Both the position numbers and the translations under genes were made by a program. Under the pieces are notes generated by a model, which saw only the letters and a list, made by a program, of their open reading frames with translations, was not told where the DNA came from and ran no database searches. 64,000 nt of DNA from an uncultured Flavobacteriaceae bacterium (GTDB lineage: Bacteria > Bacteroidota > Bacteroidia > Flavobacteriales > Flavobacteriaceae): NCBI GenBank assembly GCA_947497245.1, contig CANMFO010000001.1, positions 1,612,001-1,676,000 of the forward strand, in the 5' to 3' direction. This document shows positions 24,861 to 34,344 of this stretch, piece after piece (the first letter of the stretch is position 1; every line of letters begins with the position of its first letter).

Positions 24861-26132
24861 ATGGCGGTAGATTTACTACTAGGATTACAATGGGGAGACG
24901 AGGGAAAAGGTAAGATCGTCGACGTACTGACCAAAAATTATGACATTATAGCCCGATTTCAAGGCGGCCCCAATGCCGGACACACATTGGAATTTGATGG
25001 TATAAAACATGTGCTCCACACCATTCCCTCGGGAATCTTTCACAAGAACGCCATAAACATCGTGGGCAATGGAGTGGTGATCGATCCGGTAATCTTCAAA
25101 AAAGAACTCGATAATCTGGAAAAATTCGATATCGACTTGAAATCAAAGCTGCTCATTTCCAGAAAGGCCCATTTGATCCTACCCACCCATCGTTTATTGG
25201 ACGCCGCCTCCGAAACCGCCAAGGGAAAAGCCAAAATAGGGTCCACGCTAAAGGGCATCGGGCCCACCTATATGGACAAGACCGGACGAAACGGCATGCG
25301 CGTCGGAGATTTGGAAATGGAGGGTTGGAAGGAAAAATACCGTGCCCTGGCCGACAAGCACGAAGCCATGATCGCCTTTCACGGCGTGGAGCTTCAATAC
25401 GACCTAAAGGAATTGGAAGCTGAATTCCTTACTGCGGTGAAAACGCTCAAAAGCCTGAACTTCATCGATAGCGAGGAATATCTGTTCCAAGCGCAAAAGG
25501 AAGGCAAAAAAATACTCGCGGAGGGCGCTCAGGGTTCCCTTTTGGACATAGATTTTGGAACCTACCCCTTTGTTACCTCCAGCAACACCACGGCCGCCGG
25601 GGCCTGCACGGGACTCGGGGTGGCCCCCAATAGGATCGGAGAGGTATTTGGGATTTTCAAGGCCTACGCCACCAGGGTGGGAAGTGGCCCCTTCCCTACC
25701 GAGCTTTTTGATGAAGACGGTGCGACCATGGGTCGGATAGGCAACGAGTTTGGTGCCACCACGGGCAGGCCACGGCGTTGCGGCTGGTTGGACCTAGTGG
25801 CCTTGAAATATGCCGTTCAGGTCAATGGCGTGACCGCGTTGATGATGATGAAGGGCGATGTCTTAAGCGGGTTTGAAAAATTGAAGGTCTGTACGGCCTA
25901 CAAGTACAAGGGGGAAAAAATTTCCCATTTGCCCTACAACATCGAGTCTGAAAATGTGACCCCGATTTATACTGAAATGGAGGGCTGGGCCAAGGATTTG
26001 ACGCAATTGAGCGCCCCGGACCAATTTCCCCAGGGCCTCAACGCCTATATCGATTTTCTGGAAAAAGAACTGGAAGTGCCCATTAAAATTGTTTCCGTGG
26101 GGCCAGACCGTACCCAGACCATACACCGCTAA
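24861..26132 (+). CDS. purA: Adenylosuccinate synthase PurA
   Basis: A 423-residue PurA of normal length. It starts with the GTP loop GLQWGDEGKGKIVD and contains GGPNAGHTL, STLKGIGPTYMDK, EGAQGSLLDIDFGTYPFVTSSNTT and GVTALMMMKGDVLSGF. It makes adenylosuccinate from IMP, aspartate and GTP in AMP synthesis. Downstream, an acetyltransferase gene starts one base after its stop. Confidence 0.97.
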   Translation: MAVDLLLGLQWGDEGKGKIVDVLTKNYDIIARFQGGPNAGHTLEFDGIKHVLHTIPSGIFHKNAINIVGNGVVIDPVIFKKELDNLEKFDIDLKSKLLISRKAHLILPTHRLLDAASETAKGKAKIGSTLKGIGPTYMDKTGRNGMRVGDLEMEGWKEKYRALADKHEAMIAFHGVELQYDLKELEAEFLTAVKTLKSLNFIDSEEYLFQAQKEGKKILAEGAQGSLLDIDFGTYPFVTSSNTTAAGACTGLGVAPNRIGEVFGIFKAYATRVGSGPFPTELFDEDGATMGRIGNEFGATTGRPRRCGWLDLVALKYAVQVNGVTALMMMKGDVLSGFEKLKVCTAYKYKGEKISHLPYNIESENVTPIYTEMEGWAKDLTQLSAPDQFPQGLNAYIDFLEKELEVPIKIVSVGPDRTQTIHR

Positions 26133-26133
26133 A

Positions 26134-26601
26134 GTGATCCAAGAGCTTGACCATACGAGCCAGGACGCCGCAACAAAGATCAGGGCCGTTTTTCAAGCCG
26201 CCTATACCGTCGAGGCCCGACTGCTTGGGGCAATCGACTTTCCACCCCTCAAAAGAGGCCTAAAAGGGTTTTTAAACAGTGAAACCAGCTTCTATGGTTT
26301 TTACAAGGAAGGGGAAATAGTGGCGGTGGTCGAGATCAAATGGGAATCTGCATACTCCCGCCTGCATATCCAAAGCCTGGTGGTCGACCCAAGTTGTTTT
26401 CGGCAGGGGATCGCCCAAGAACTGCTGGAATTTGTCTTCAATCGATTTGAAGCCTCCGAGTTTACGGTTGAAACGGGAATTGACAATGTTCCGGCAAGGG
26501 CATTGTACCTGAAAAATGGGTTTCTCGAAACCGGGCAATGGGACACCGATCACGGTATCCGAAAGGTTCGTTTTGAAAAGAGGGCCAGCAATATGTTTTA
26601 A
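26134..26601 (+). CDS. GNAT family N-acetyltransferase
   Basis: A 155-residue GNAT acetyltransferase. Motif A for acetyl-CoA binding is VVDPSCFRQGIAQELLEF, and ARALYLKNGFLETGQ is the usual C-terminal segment. The frame is open into purA, but the GTG at 26134, one base after the purA stop, is the sensible start. The substrate is unknown. Confidence 0.85.
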   Translation: MIQELDHTSQDAATKIRAVFQAAYTVEARLLGAIDFPPLKRGLKGFLNSETSFYGFYKEGEIVAVVEIKWESAYSRLHIQSLVVDPSCFRQGIAQELLEFVFNRFEASEFTVETGIDNVPARALYLKNGFLETGQWDTDHGIRKVRFEKRASNMF

Positions 26602-26686
26602 TACATGTTACACCTTTAACAAAATAAGTCCGTAAAAGAATCTATTCTGTATATCAGGGTTTCCATGCTGTCTTTTTTTTCCTAAA

Positions 26687-26714
26687 TTGTAGCGTGAAAA
26701 AATCATTAGCTTTT
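26687..26714 (+). promoter_or_regulatory. Possible promoter of the carbohydrate cluster
   Basis: TTG (26687-26689), 17 bases, then TAGCTTTT (26707-26714) resembles TTG-N17-TAnnTTTG with one mismatch. It lies 92 bases before the first gene, so it would drive the four-gene cluster with a leader of about 85 bases. Confidence 0.35.
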
Positions 26715-26805
26715 AGGCCTTCCAACCCTGCACTTCGCAATTGGGCCACATCCATGGAAAATGAAAGATCCCGATCATTGACAGAACACAACTAAAACCA
26801 ATAAT

Positions 26806-28203
26806 ATGAACAAACTGGATAGAAGAAATTTTTTAAGAAAGACTTCCCTTGCCGGTGCTGCTGTATCAATGGGACCAATGGTATCCCACGGAGCGGAACT
26901 GTATTCCGAAAGGGCCCTGTCTCACAAATATATGGGCGATTTTGCGGCTCCCAAGTTAGAAACGGTTCGAGCGGCATTTATCGGGGTTGGAAACAGAGGA
27001 CCCGGACACCTTAAGTTTTTTGCCGAATTACCGGGTACGGAAGTAGTTGCCATCAGCGACCTGTATGAGGACAAGGCCAAAAAATGGGGGGCGGAGGCAG
27101 AAAAAATTGGGGGCGGAAAAAGACATAAAAACATCGCACTTTACCATGGGGATGAAAACAAATGGAGAACGATGTTGCAGGAGGTGAAACCAGATGTGGT
27201 GTTTGTGATCACGAATTGGAAGAACCACGCTCCAATGGTCATCGAGGCCATGAAAAGTGGTGCCCACGCCTTTGTCGAAGTGCCCATCGCCCTAACTTTG
27301 GAAGAAATGTGGGCAATAGTCGATACCAGTGAGCAGACCGGGAAACATTGTATGATGATGGAAAACGTCAATTACAACCGGGACGAGCTGATGTTCCTAA
27401 ATATGTGCCGACAGGGAGTAATCGGGGAGCCCTTGCACGCAGAGGCATCCTACATACATGAATTGCGGGGCCAGATGGAGGAACAGGAACGCGGAACAGG
27501 GTCGTGGAGAACACCACACTATGCCCATAGGGATGGAAATTTGTACCCTACCCACGGGCTGGGCCCGGTGGCCCAGTACCTGAACCTGGCCCGAAAGGAT
27601 GATACTTTTGCGACCATGGTCTCTTTTTCGACGCCCTCCCTGGGCAGGAAGCTATATGCGGAAAAAAATTATCCGGCGGACCATAAATGGAACCAACTCG
27701 ATTATAAAGGGGGCGACCTGAATACTTCGATCATCAAGACCAATTTGGGGCGTACCATAATGGTGCAATGGGACGAAACCAGTCCCAGACCATATTCAAG
27801 ACACAATCTGATACAGGGCACCAAAGGGATTCTTGCGGGCTTCCCGACCCGGGTAGCCCTGGAAGGGGGAATCGAAGGAGTTACCGAAAACCATCACCAG
27901 TGGGCCCAGGGGGAACAATTGGACGCCCTATATGAAAAATACGACCATCCACTCTACAAAAGGTTGAACGAGGCGGCCAAGGGAAGTGGACATGGCGGTA
28001 TGGACGGGATTATGATGTACCGCATTGTAGAATGCCTTCAAAAAGGCATCCCATTGGATCAAAATGTATACGAAGGCTGTTTTTGGAGTGCGGTAAGCCC
28101 TTTAAGCGAGCGATCGGTCGCCCAGGGCGGCGCGCCCCAGGCTTTTCCAGATTTTACCCGGGGGAACTGGAAAAATACGGCACCCTTACAGATCATTGCC
28201 TAA
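26806..28203 (+). CDS. Tat-exported Gfo/Idh/MocA protein, GH109-like
   Basis: A 465-residue protein with a twin-arginine signal (LDRRNFLRKTSLAG). The Rossmann fold starts at AAFIGVGNRGPGHL. The series NHAPMVIEAMKSGAHAFVEV, TGKHCMMMENVNYNRDEL and HAEASYIHELRGQ matches glycoside hydrolase family 109, whose founding member is an NAD-dependent alpha-N-acetylgalactosaminidase. It therefore probably acts on glycans in the periplasm by an oxidation-elimination mechanism. The exact sugar is inference. It leads a cluster with a DUF1080 lipoprotein, another oxidoreductase and an SGNH hydrolase. Confidence 0.88.
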   Translation: MNKLDRRNFLRKTSLAGAAVSMGPMVSHGAELYSERALSHKYMGDFAAPKLETVRAAFIGVGNRGPGHLKFFAELPGTEVVAISDLYEDKAKKWGAEAEKIGGGKRHKNIALYHGDENKWRTMLQEVKPDVVFVITNWKNHAPMVIEAMKSGAHAFVEVPIALTLEEMWAIVDTSEQTGKHCMMMENVNYNRDELMFLNMCRQGVIGEPLHAEASYIHELRGQMEEQERGTGSWRTPHYAHRDGNLYPTHGLGPVAQYLNLARKDDTFATMVSFSTPSLGRKLYAEKNYPADHKWNQLDYKGGDLNTSIIKTNLGRTIMVQWDETSPRPYSRHNLIQGTKGILAGFPTRVALEGGIEGVTENHHQWAQGEQLDALYEKYDHPLYKRLNEAAKGSGHGGMDGIMMYRIVECLQKGIPLDQNVYEGCFWSAVSPLSERSVAQGGAPQAFPDFTRGNWKNTAPLQIIA

Positions 28204-28223
28204 CCCATCCGATTCCATATTTT

Positions 28224-29000
28224 ATGAAACGAACACATTCCGGACCAAAGGTGAAAATTCAATATGCTATGGTTTTGCTGTTGTTGACGGCAGCCTGCAA
28301 GCAGGACAAAAAAAAGGTTGTAACCGAGGCAAAAACCGCTCCCGAAATGGCAACTTCGGATGAATGGATATATCTATTTGATGGCAGCTCCACGGAAGGT
28401 TGGAGGGCCTTTAACGGGGAAACCCTACCGGCCGCATGGGTCGTCAAAGATGGCGCCTTGACCTTTGACACCGAAAAAAGGCTCGAATCCGAAAGGAAGG
28501 GCGGCAAAGATATCATTTATGCAAAGCAGGAATTTGATAATTTCGAGCTATACCTGGAGTGGAAAATCCCGGAAGGGGGCAACAGCGGGGTATTCTACCA
28601 TCTCCAGGAAGGTCACGGGGGCCCTGCGGAAATCTCTCCGGAATACCAGTTGCTCGATGATCTCAAATGGGAAGAGATCAACAACGCAAAACTGGAAGAT
28701 TGGCAAAAGACCGGGGCAGATTATGCCATGCACGTCCCGGACGAAAGTCAAAAAATCGTAAAACCGGCGGGAGAGTGGAATTCTTCCAGGATCATCTTCA
28801 CCCCCGAACGGGTGGAGCATTGGCTCAATGGAAAAATGTTGTTGTCGTTTGTACCATGGTCCGCAGATTGGGAAGAAAGAAAGGGCAAGGGCAAATGGAA
28901 GGATTTCCCAAAATACGGTACGTTCAAAAAAGGATATATTGGACTACAGGATCACGACAGCCCCCTGTGGTTCAAAAACATAAAAATCAAAAAATTATAA
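28224..29000 (+). CDS. DUF1080 (3-keto-disaccharide hydrolase-like) lipoprotein
   Basis: A 258-residue lipoprotein with signal and lipobox LLLLTAAC. The mature domain starts WIYLFDGSSTEGWRAFNG and contains EWKIPEGGNSGVFYHLQE and LWFKNIKIKKL, all typical of DUF1080, a concanavalin-like jelly roll. Members act on 3-keto-glycosides or bind sugars. It sits between two Gfo/Idh/MocA oxidoreductases, the usual context for the 3-keto sugar route. The ATG at 28224 was chosen because it begins the signal peptide, although the frame is open upstream into the previous gene. Confidence 0.88.
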   Translation: MKRTHSGPKVKIQYAMVLLLLTAACKQDKKKVVTEAKTAPEMATSDEWIYLFDGSSTEGWRAFNGETLPAAWVVKDGALTFDTEKRLESERKGGKDIIYAKQEFDNFELYLEWKIPEGGNSGVFYHLQEGHGGPAEISPEYQLLDDLKWEEINNAKLEDWQKTGADYAMHVPDESQKIVKPAGEWNSSRIIFTPERVEHWLNGKMLLSFVPWSADWEERKGKGKWKDFPKYGTFKKGYIGLQDHDSPLWFKNIKIKKL

Positions 29001-29016
29001 TTTAAGGCTCAAGTAT

Positions 29017-30345
29017 ATGGACAAAAGAGAGTTTATCAAAAAAAGTAGTTTGGGCGTCTTGGGCGTAGCGTTGGCTCCCTCCTTGCTAAGGACAATTTCA
29101 GAAAAAGGACGTTTGCGCACCGCGCATATCGGAGTCGGCGGAATGGGGGGCGAGGACCTCAAGGCCATTTCATCCCATAAATTGGTAGATGTCACCGCCC
29201 TGTGCGATGTGGACGCCGACAGGTTGGCCGCGGCCCATAAAATGCATCCAAAGGCCAAAATATACTCCGATTACAGAAAACTGTTGAAGGAAATGGCAGA
29301 TGACATCGATGCCGTGATCGTTTCCACTCCAGACCATACCCATGCACCCGCCTCGATGATGGCGATGAACATGGACAAACCTGTGTACTGCCAAAAACCC
29401 CTGACCCACCATGTTTCAGAAGCAAGGGCCATGAGAAAGTTGGCGGAGGATAAAAAACTGGTCACCCAAATGGGCATCCAAGTGCACTCCTTCTACGATT
29501 ACAAACTGGCCACCTTGCTCATCCAATCGGGAATCATCGGAAAAGTGAGTCGCGTAAGGGCCTGGTCCCCTAAAAATTGGGGGTATGACGGCCCGGCACC
29601 TGTCGGCAATGATCCCGTACCTTCCACTTTGGACTGGAATCTTTGGTTGGGCACTTCCTCCAAAAAACCATATAAAAAAGGCGTTTACCATCCGGGCAAT
29701 TGGAGAAAGTTGGTCGACTATGGCTGTGGTACCCTGGGCGATATGGGCGTTCATATTTTCGATACGCCGTACAATGCCCTGGAACTCGATGTTCCAAGGA
29801 CCATTATCAATGAATGTCGGGAACCCAATGGTTTTGGATATCCCGAAAACAACACGGTCACTTATGAATTCCCGGGCACGAAACATACCACGGAAACCTT
29901 AAAATGGGTATGGTCCGACGGACCAGGCGCCCCCGCGCCGCATGAAGATCTTAAATTGCCCGGCGGAGAGGCCCTACACGACCAAGGAGCTATGTTCATA
30001 GGTGAAAAAGGAAGATTGTACCTTCCCCATTTCCAAAAACTTCCCAAACTCATTGTCGATGGTAAGTACAAGGATATGGACATTGAGTCCTTCAAGCTGG
30101 GAGCACCCGTAAGGGACTACGAATCTGAAGGCAAAAAGCATTACCACCAATTCGTGGATGCCTGTCTGGGCAAATCGGAATGTTCCGCGCCCTTTTCATA
30201 TGCGGCCCGATTGACAGAGACCATCCTGTTAGGGGTCATCGCCGGGCGCTTCCCCAACCAGACCTTGCATTGGGACAATGCCTCCGCTCGATTTTCTGAA
30301 GAGGAGGCCAATCAGTATTTGGATTCGGAGTACCGCAATTTTTGA
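29017..30345 (+). CDS. Gfo/Idh/MocA family oxidoreductase
   Basis: A 442-residue NAD(P)-dependent oxidoreductase. It has an export-signal-like start (MDKREFIKKSSLGVLGVALA), resembling a Tat signal but with Lys-Arg instead of Arg-Arg. The Rossmann motif is HIGVGGMGGEDL, then VSTPDHTHAPASMMAM and the catalytic-lysine motif CQKPLTHH. The C-terminal domain contains DYGCGTLGDMGVHIFD. It probably oxidises a sugar, in step with the neighbouring DUF1080 protein. It is 16 bases after the DUF1080 gene. Confidence 0.9.
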   Translation: MDKREFIKKSSLGVLGVALAPSLLRTISEKGRLRTAHIGVGGMGGEDLKAISSHKLVDVTALCDVDADRLAAAHKMHPKAKIYSDYRKLLKEMADDIDAVIVSTPDHTHAPASMMAMNMDKPVYCQKPLTHHVSEARAMRKLAEDKKLVTQMGIQVHSFYDYKLATLLIQSGIIGKVSRVRAWSPKNWGYDGPAPVGNDPVPSTLDWNLWLGTSSKKPYKKGVYHPGNWRKLVDYGCGTLGDMGVHIFDTPYNALELDVPRTIINECREPNGFGYPENNTVTYEFPGTKHTTETLKWVWSDGPGAPAPHEDLKLPGGEALHDQGAMFIGEKGRLYLPHFQKLPKLIVDGKYKDMDIESFKLGAPVRDYESEGKKHYHQFVDACLGKSECSAPFSYAARLTETILLGVIAGRFPNQTLHWDNASARFSEEEANQYLDSEYRNF

Positions 30346-30392
30346 CGTACAAGACTGCTCCAGATACCTCAACGGGCGGGTAAGTTAAGAAC

Positions 30393-32159
30393 ATGAAAAT
30401 ACACTTTACCCTCATTTGCTGCTTTCAAATCTTGTGCGTTTTGGCACAGGAGTCTCCCATTATATGGTGGAATCCTGAACAAAGTGAAATCCGGGCCCTG
30501 GAAGGACAGGCGTGGCCACATGAGGTACAAAGTCCTTATGATCGCTTGCCGGCACGGGCCGAAAACAAGGTTCGGCAGGCCGTGTGGGACTTGTCACGGC
30601 ACGCTGCGGGCCTTACGGTCAGGTTCCGTTCCAATGCTCCGGAAATTAAGGTGCGCTATAAGGTTAGACTTCGAAAGGCAATGGATCATATGCCTGCCAC
30701 AGGGGTCAGCGGACTGGACCTTTACGCCAAGGATAGCGATGGCCAATGGCTTTGGTGCAACGGCAAAAGAGACTTTTCAGACACCATAACCTATCATTTT
30801 GACGGTTTGCGATCCAATGATGGCTATCATGACCGGGGCAGGGAATACCGCCTTAACCTTCCTCTCTACAACAGTGTGGAGTGGTTGGAAATCGGAGTTC
30901 CCGAAAATGCGCATTTTGAGCCGTTGCCCGCGAGACCGGAAAAACCCATAGTGGTCTATGGTACCTCTATCGCCCATGGCGCCTGCGCCTCCCGACCGGG
31001 AATGGCCTGGACGAATATCCTAAGTAGAAAAATGGACCGTCAGTTGATAAATCTCGCCTTTTCCGGAAATGGAAGGTTGGAAAGGGAATTGATCGACCTG
31101 CTGGTTGAAATCGAAGCCAAGGTATATGTACTGGACTGTCTTCCCAATCTCTGGAGATCGGAAGAATATAGCGATGAAACACTGGAAGGTAGAATTCTAA
31201 ACTCCGTCCGCCAACTCAAAAAAGAACGGCCAAATACACCGGTGCTGCTTACCGAACACGCCGGGTACACCGATGGGCTGGTCCATACCCATCGACAACA
31301 GCTTTACACACGGGTGAACCAAATTCAGAAAAAGGCCTTTGAAAAGTTGAGGAATGAAGGTATTGATGGACTTTACTATCTTTCCTACGAGGAAATTGGA
31401 CTGCAATTGGATGACATGGTCGACGGGACACATCCCAGCGATCTGGGCATGATGCACTATGCCGAAAGCTACGAAAGGAAATTGCGCACGGTTTTGAACG
31501 AACCGAAAGGAGCGGTTTCCACAACACGACCAGTGACCCAGTATCGGGAGCCCGATAACTATGACTGGGAAAAGCGGCACCATGAGATCCTAACAATGAA
31601 TCGGGTCAACCCCCCTAAAAAAGTATTTCTTGCCAATTCCATCGTCCATTTTTGGGGCGGGGAACCGCGAACCAAATTGGTGCGGGAAGAAGCTTCCTGG
31701 AAGGATCATTTCGCTCCAATGGGCCTTCGGAACCAAGCATACGGCTGGGATCGTATCGAGAATGTGCTGTGGCGTGTATACCATGGGGAACTGGATGGCT
31801 TCGAAGCCGAACAGGTCTTTGTCATGATAGGGACCAATAATCTGCATTTAAACACGGACGGGGAAATTATCAAGGGATTGGACCTATTGATCCGGGCCAT
31901 AAAAGTAAGGCAGCCGAAGGCCGAACTGATGTTGTTGGGGCTATTGCCAAGACGTGACCAAGAAACGAGAATTGCGGCTCTAAACCTCCGGATCGCCCAG
32001 TTGGCCGGAAAACTGGAGGTGGGCCATACCGATCTCGGTTCCATATTTTTGGACTCGGGACAAAAAATAAGGGAAGGCCTGTTTTTAGATGGCCTGCACC
32101 CCAATGCAACAGGATATCTAAAATTGAGGGAGGCCCTGAAACCCTTTTTGGCAGAATAA
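30393..32159 (+). CDS. Protein with two SGNH/GDSL hydrolase domains
   Basis: A 588-residue secreted protein with signal MKIHFTLICCFQILCVLAQ. An N-terminal beta domain (about 20-165) is followed by a first SGNH domain with YGTSIAHGACASRPGMAW, AFSGNGRLERE and DGTHPSDLGMMHYA. A second SGNH domain (about 405-588) has FLANSIVHFWGGEP, MIGTNNLHLN and DGLHPNATGYLKL. The first looks like a complete SGNH set; the second replaces the usual GDS by ANS, but keeps Ser, Asn and the Asp/His. Such enzymes deacetylate or deesterify glycans. It ends the carbohydrate cluster. Confidence 0.88.
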   Translation: MKIHFTLICCFQILCVLAQESPIIWWNPEQSEIRALEGQAWPHEVQSPYDRLPARAENKVRQAVWDLSRHAAGLTVRFRSNAPEIKVRYKVRLRKAMDHMPATGVSGLDLYAKDSDGQWLWCNGKRDFSDTITYHFDGLRSNDGYHDRGREYRLNLPLYNSVEWLEIGVPENAHFEPLPARPEKPIVVYGTSIAHGACASRPGMAWTNILSRKMDRQLINLAFSGNGRLERELIDLLVEIEAKVYVLDCLPNLWRSEEYSDETLEGRILNSVRQLKKERPNTPVLLTEHAGYTDGLVHTHRQQLYTRVNQIQKKAFEKLRNEGIDGLYYLSYEEIGLQLDDMVDGTHPSDLGMMHYAESYERKLRTVLNEPKGAVSTTRPVTQYREPDNYDWEKRHHEILTMNRVNPPKKVFLANSIVHFWGGEPRTKLVREEASWKDHFAPMGLRNQAYGWDRIENVLWRVYHGELDGFEAEQVFVMIGTNNLHLNTDGEIIKGLDLLIRAIKVRQPKAELMLLGLLPRRDQETRIAALNLRIAQLAGKLEVGHTDLGSIFLDSGQKIREGLFLDGLHPNATGYLKLREALKPFLAE

Positions 32160-32542
32160 CCGATTAACCCCCCCTAGGCGCACTGGTAGCTTTCAAATTG
32201 GGAAAAGGTACAACGCGACACTGGGCCACCAGTTGCTCTCAAAGAAACCACCTGACCAAAGGAAGCCATCTCCAAGGCTATTGGCGGTTGTGGTTGGGGG
32301 CGGGAACCTTGGCCGTTTTGGGCTTGGTTCCCATGCTTTGTCAAGGTACGCATCAAATAGAATGGGTGCTCCCGTTTTGGTTTTCACAGTTGTGGCCGCT
32401 TTGTGCCCGACATCGGAAACAGGAAAACGGAAAAGGGTACACCCCAACAACATCGACCATCACGTTCATTCAGGCGAAAGCCATACCCCTCTGCCCATCC
32501 TTAAATCTATCCCAATCTTTTATTCCCTAGATTAAAAAAACT
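32160..32542. other. Intergenic stretch without a convincing gene
   Basis: About 400 bases lie between the SGNH gene and the OstA-like gene. Open frames of up to about 110 codons exist on both strands, but none has a recognisable domain, signal peptide or conserved motif, and their composition is repetitive in Pro, Gly and Lys. A decayed gene is possible. No terminator with a T-run was found. The right end holds the -7 element described next. Confidence 0.6.
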
Positions 32543-32550
32543 TATTTTTG
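32543..32550 (+). promoter_or_regulatory. -7 element of the OstA-like gene
   Basis: TATTTTTG matches TAnnTTTG exactly and ends 14 bases before the TTG start, supporting that non-ATG start. No clear TTG was found at -33. Confidence 0.4.
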
Positions 32551-32564
32551 GCAAAAATCAGGGT

Positions 32565-34331
32565 TTGGGCAAACTATTGTTCTTTGTTGTTTTTCTTCTG
32601 TCGATCCATTTCGGGTCTGCCCAGGAAAATGACGCCGTAGGGAAACAGGCGGCAGTGGACACCACGCAGGTGGCCGAGGGGGAGAGTACCCAGATCAATA
32701 TCGTCTACGGGGCCAACTTCACCAAAGATGAGGAGCAGTTCCCAGGGGCCTTTATATTCAGCAAGGACGATCGGCAAGTACAATTCGAACATCAAGGGGC
32801 CGACCTTTGGTGCGATATTGCCATTCACTATCAAAAAGAGAACCGGTTAAGGGCCATCGGGAATGTCCGTATGCAACAGGGCGATTCAGTGGAATTGACC
32901 AGTGGCAAGATCGATTACGATGGTGAGACCAAATTGGCCAAGTCGTATGAAGAGGTGGTGTTCGTGAACAACACCATGACCCTGCGCACCGATACCCTGT
33001 ACTTTGATAGGGAAAAACAAGAGTCCTATTATCAGGATTTTGGTACGGTGGTCGATTCAACGAATACATTGACCAGCGAAATCGGCCGGTATTTCATGGA
33101 GCTCAAAAAAGCCCAGTTTTTGGACAGTGTCCACATCCAAAACCCCGAGTTCACCTTGGATTCCGAACAACTCGATTATTATACCACTTCCAAGAATGCG
33201 TATATGTACGGACCGTCGACCATTACCGGTGAAACCTATAAAATGTATTGTGAAAGGGGATTTTACGACACAAATGTCGAAAGCGGGTACGGTATCAAAA
33301 ATACGAGGATCGATTACAATAACCGAATTATTGAGGGCGACAGCGTGTATTTTGAAAAGGCAACCGAATTTGCCTCGGCCACAAACAACATCACCGTAAC
33401 CGATACCATCAACAAGGGGGTTATCCGGGCCCATTATGCCGAGGTATACAAGGCCAGAGATTCCGTTTTTGCGACCAAAAGGGCAGTGTCAATAAGTCTC
33501 GTACAGCAAGATTCGCTATATGTCCATGGCGATACGCTTATGGTAACCGGAAAACCAGAAAATCGAATCCTAAGGGCCTTTCGGAACGCCAAATTCTATA
33601 AGACCGATCTAAGCGGCAAATGCGATTCCATCCACTCCACCCAAAAAACGGGTGTCATCCAATTGATCAAAAACCCGGTGATCTGGAACGGGGAAAACCA
33701 AATGACGGGAGACAGTATCCATATCATTTCCGATCTGAAGACGGAAAAGCTCGATTCGCTCAAAGTGCTGGACAATGCCTTTGTCATCTCCCAAGACACC
33801 ATCGGAAAGGTAGGGTTTAACCAGGCCAAGGGAAAAGATCTTTTTGGAAAATTCATAGACAATGAACTTAAGATCATCGATCTGGTCAAAAATACAGAGG
33901 TCATTTACTATATGTACGATGAGGACGACATACTCACGGGAATAGATAAGACCATATGCAGTGCCATTCGCATTACCATGGCCAACAATGATGTGGAGGA
34001 CCTTACTTTTTTTACCGATCCCGACGGGGACATCTTCCCGGAAAAGGACCTTCCCGTGGAGAGTCGAAAGCTCCGGGGTTTTATTTGGCGGGGCGATGAG
34101 CGCATTTTGACGAAATACGACATCTTCGACGAGGACGACAACCATATTGAAATGGTGGTCATCAAGGGTGTCAACAGCCCTATAGACACTGATGCCGAGG
34201 TGGAACAGCGGGATTTAAACCAAGGAGATCCCATCAACAAGATTCCTAGTCCCGATGCCAAGGATCCAAGTAACGATCAGGCCACAAAGCCCAGATTACG
34301 ACCCAAAGTGGAAAAGGTAAAGACGAATTAG
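32565..34331 (+). CDS. OstA-like LPS-transport protein
   Basis: A 588-residue exported protein with signal GKLLFFVVFLLSIHFGSAQ. The body holds repeated OstA/LptA-like beta segments, for example VQFEHQGADLWCDIAIHYQ, GNVRMQQGDSVELTSGKIDY and GDTLMVTGKPENRILRAF. It is the flavobacterial OstA-like periplasmic protein thought to bridge lipopolysaccharide transport. The last 60 residues are polar. The start is TTG; there is no ATG near the signal peptide. Confidence 0.88.
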   Translation: MGKLLFFVVFLLSIHFGSAQENDAVGKQAAVDTTQVAEGESTQINIVYGANFTKDEEQFPGAFIFSKDDRQVQFEHQGADLWCDIAIHYQKENRLRAIGNVRMQQGDSVELTSGKIDYDGETKLAKSYEEVVFVNNTMTLRTDTLYFDREKQESYYQDFGTVVDSTNTLTSEIGRYFMELKKAQFLDSVHIQNPEFTLDSEQLDYYTTSKNAYMYGPSTITGETYKMYCERGFYDTNVESGYGIKNTRIDYNNRIIEGDSVYFEKATEFASATNNITVTDTINKGVIRAHYAEVYKARDSVFATKRAVSISLVQQDSLYVHGDTLMVTGKPENRILRAFRNAKFYKTDLSGKCDSIHSTQKTGVIQLIKNPVIWNGENQMTGDSIHIISDLKTEKLDSLKVLDNAFVISQDTIGKVGFNQAKGKDLFGKFIDNELKIIDLVKNTEVIYYMYDEDDILTGIDKTICSAIRITMANNDVEDLTFFTDPDGDIFPEKDLPVESRKLRGFIWRGDERILTKYDIFDEDDNHIEMVVIKGVNSPIDTDAEVEQRDLNQGDPINKIPSPDAKDPSNDQATKPRLRPKVEKVKTN

Positions 34332-34344
34332 GCGTACGGCCCCC

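Noticed and set aside
32198-32535. Open frames of about 100-110 codons in the gap before the OstA-like gene
   Set aside because: No recognisable motif, several overlapping frames on both strands, low-complexity composition.
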